Program-made: the position numbers and the translations under genes
Part shown: positions 6,516-7,195 of the stretch, piece after piece
Layout: each line of letters begins with the position of its first letter
Position numbering within the stretch: position 1 is the first letter of the stretch
Assembly: GCA_030833025.1 (NCBI GenBank)
Contig: JAURHZ010000118.1
Span: forward strand, 1-7,195
Origin: Armatimonadota bacterium
GTDB lineage: Bacteria; Armatimonadota; Armatimonadia; Armatimonadales; Armatimonadaceae
DNA: 7,195 bases
Direction of reading: 5' to 3'
Notes under the pieces: generated by a model
Told to the model about the DNA's origin: nothing
Seen by the model: the letters and a program-made list of their open reading frames with translations, nothing else
The model's database searches: none

Positions 6516-6569
6516 ACTTTTGTTTTTCTTTTTTGCTGAAGCCACGAAATCGGAAGCGCAGAAGAAAAA

Positions 6570-6617
6570 AGGGGTTCGAATCCCCTATGGGCTATCAGAA
6601 ACCACTCACATTCAATG
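6570..6617 (+). repeat. 48-bp direct repeat, copy 2 (orphan tRNA-Glu 3' end)
   Basis: The second copy differs from copy 1 only at 6588 (T for C), which would turn an acceptor G-C pair into G-U. It stops inside the terminator, just before the right arm, so only a weak AAACC/GGTTT stem remains. There is no tRNA 5' half in front of it. The flanks differ completely from those of copy 1: an A-rich run on the left and AAAGGTTTTG on the right. Confidence 0.9.
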
Positions 6618-6713
6618 AAAGGTTTTGTAAGTACGTATCCACACTTATGCGCAAGATTAACAGATGGCCACGGTTGTCAAACCCCACGTATAACGCAGCT
6701 AAATCAGCTACGT

Positions 6714-7076
6714 CTAGCCGCCAAATGCAGCAACCGCCGAGTCGACATCCGCGTGAATGCCAATAATCTTCGGAAGCCTCACCAAATCAAACATCACCAT
6801 CACTCGCTGTTGCACTGAGCAAATCTTGAGATCGCCACCACTGGATGTAAGATCGCGAACGCAGGACAGGATTGCCCCAAGGCCACTCGAATCCACAAAT
6901 GCGACATTGGAAAGGTCAAGAATGACATTTTCAGCTTCACCAATGGCATCTGGGATGAGCTCCTTAAACACAGGAACCGTACTCAAATCGAGGCGTACAG
7001 TGACATCTGCGGCATCGTTACCGGCAATCGCCACAGAACGAATCCGTGGGCTGAAATCTTGTGATATCAGTTTCAT
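6714..7076 (-). CDS. STAS-domain anti-sigma-factor antagonist (SpoIIAA/RsbV type)
   Basis: A 120-residue single STAS domain. Such proteins bind and sequester a serine-kinase anti-sigma factor when unphosphorylated, freeing a sigma factor (partner-switching); some act on other cytoplasmic targets. The diagnostic segment is VILDLSNVAFVDSSGLGAIL at 51-70. By comparison with SpoIIAA the phosphorylated residue would be the second serine, S64. VRLDLSTVPVFKELIPDAI at 27-45 is the expected first strand-helix unit, and the C-terminal helix is SAVAAFGG. The start chosen is ATG 7076, since AAAGG lies 7 nt upstream; a TTG start at 7097 would add seven residues unlike the family. No kinase, phosphatase or sigma gene is in the window, so its partners are encoded elsewhere. 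It faces the tRNA-Glu gene convergently, and no clear terminator is seen after its stop. Confidence 0.9.
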   Translation of the reverse strand: MKLISQDFSPRIRSVAIAGNDAADVTVRLDLSTVPVFKELIPDAIGEAENVILDLSNVAFVDSSGLGAILSCVRDLTSSGGDLKICSVQQRVMVMFDLVRLPKIIGIHADVDSAVAAFGG

Positions 7077-7083
7077 TCTGTTA

Positions 7084-7088
7084 CCTTT
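7084..7088 (-). promoter_or_regulatory. Ribosome-binding site of the STAS gene
   Basis: AAAGG on the minus strand, 7 nt before ATG 7076. It decides in favour of this start over the upstream TTG at 7097. The remaining 100 bases to the right edge contain a TATAAC hexamer at 7167-7172 but no matching -35 box. Confidence 0.55.
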
Positions 7089-7195
7089 ATTCCCCAAAAT
7101 CCACCATCAAACACCTTGTTCGGGCCATGTGGCTACCAAACCTGTTTTACGCTGCAATGTGAGGATGTTATAGCCTAACGGATTTCGCACGAGCG

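Noticed and set aside
6258..6545. Open frame of 95 codons on the minus strand across tRNA-Glu
   Set aside because: It is antisense to the tRNA and its terminator; its lysine-rich start comes from the T-rich spacer. No domain or ribosome-binding site.
6570..6617. A second tRNA gene
   Set aside because: Only the T-arm and acceptor 3' strand are present; no D-arm, anticodon arm or acceptor 5' strand precedes it.
7089..7112. Sigma-B-like promoter (GTTTGA, 12 bp, GGGAAT) upstream of the STAS gene
   Set aside because: The hexamers are tempting, but transcription would start within or next to the ribosome-binding site at 7084-7088, leaving almost no leader; probably chance.

Overview
This 7.2-kb window comes from a bacterial chromosome of moderate GC content. 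The leftmost gene starts like an AsmA/TamB-type envelope protein, which points to a diderm (outer-membrane) bacterium. The mix of AcnA, LipA, a PhyH-type dioxygenase and a SpoIIAA-type STAS protein does not fix the phylum. An Armatimonadota-like or other environmental diderm lineage is possible, but this is inference only. Nothing resembles a phage, transposon or CRISPR locus.

Layout from left to right. (1) Positions 1-4296, minus strand: a compact run read right to left as acnA (aconitase), lipA (lipoyl synthase) and the N-terminal 192 codons of an AsmA/TamB-like membrane-anchored protein that runs off the left edge. The gaps are 9 and 9 nt and both downstream ribosome-binding sites overlap the preceding stop codon, so this looks like one coupled operon. 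AcnA and LipA are both [4Fe-4S] enzymes of central carbon metabolism: AcnA works in the TCA cycle and LipA makes the cofactor of the 2-oxoacid dehydrogenases. (2) Positions 4297-4398: a divergent intergenic region with an extended -10-like promoter for acnA and a perfect 7-bp dyad. (3) Positions 4399-5256, plus strand: a stand-alone GT-A/GT2-like glycosyltransferase. (4) Positions 5260-5475: an intergenic region made entirely of two extra tandem copies (108 bp each) of the 3' end of the next gene. (5) Positions 5476-6261, minus strand: a PhyH-family Fe(II)/2-oxoglutarate dioxygenase. (6) Positions 6408-6515, plus strand: tRNA-Glu(CTC) with a strong intrinsic terminator. The tRNA 3' half plus the left arm of its terminator is repeated 113 bp downstream, like a tRNA attachment-site scar. 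(7) Positions 6714-7076, minus strand: a single-domain STAS anti-sigma-factor antagonist.

The protein genes are mostly ordinary. The two most unusual signals are the exact 3 x 108-bp tandem repeat of the dioxygenase 3' end, with its stop codons in register, and the duplicated tRNA-Glu 3' end. Both show local duplication at gene 3' ends. I see no evidence of a multi-gene novel system.
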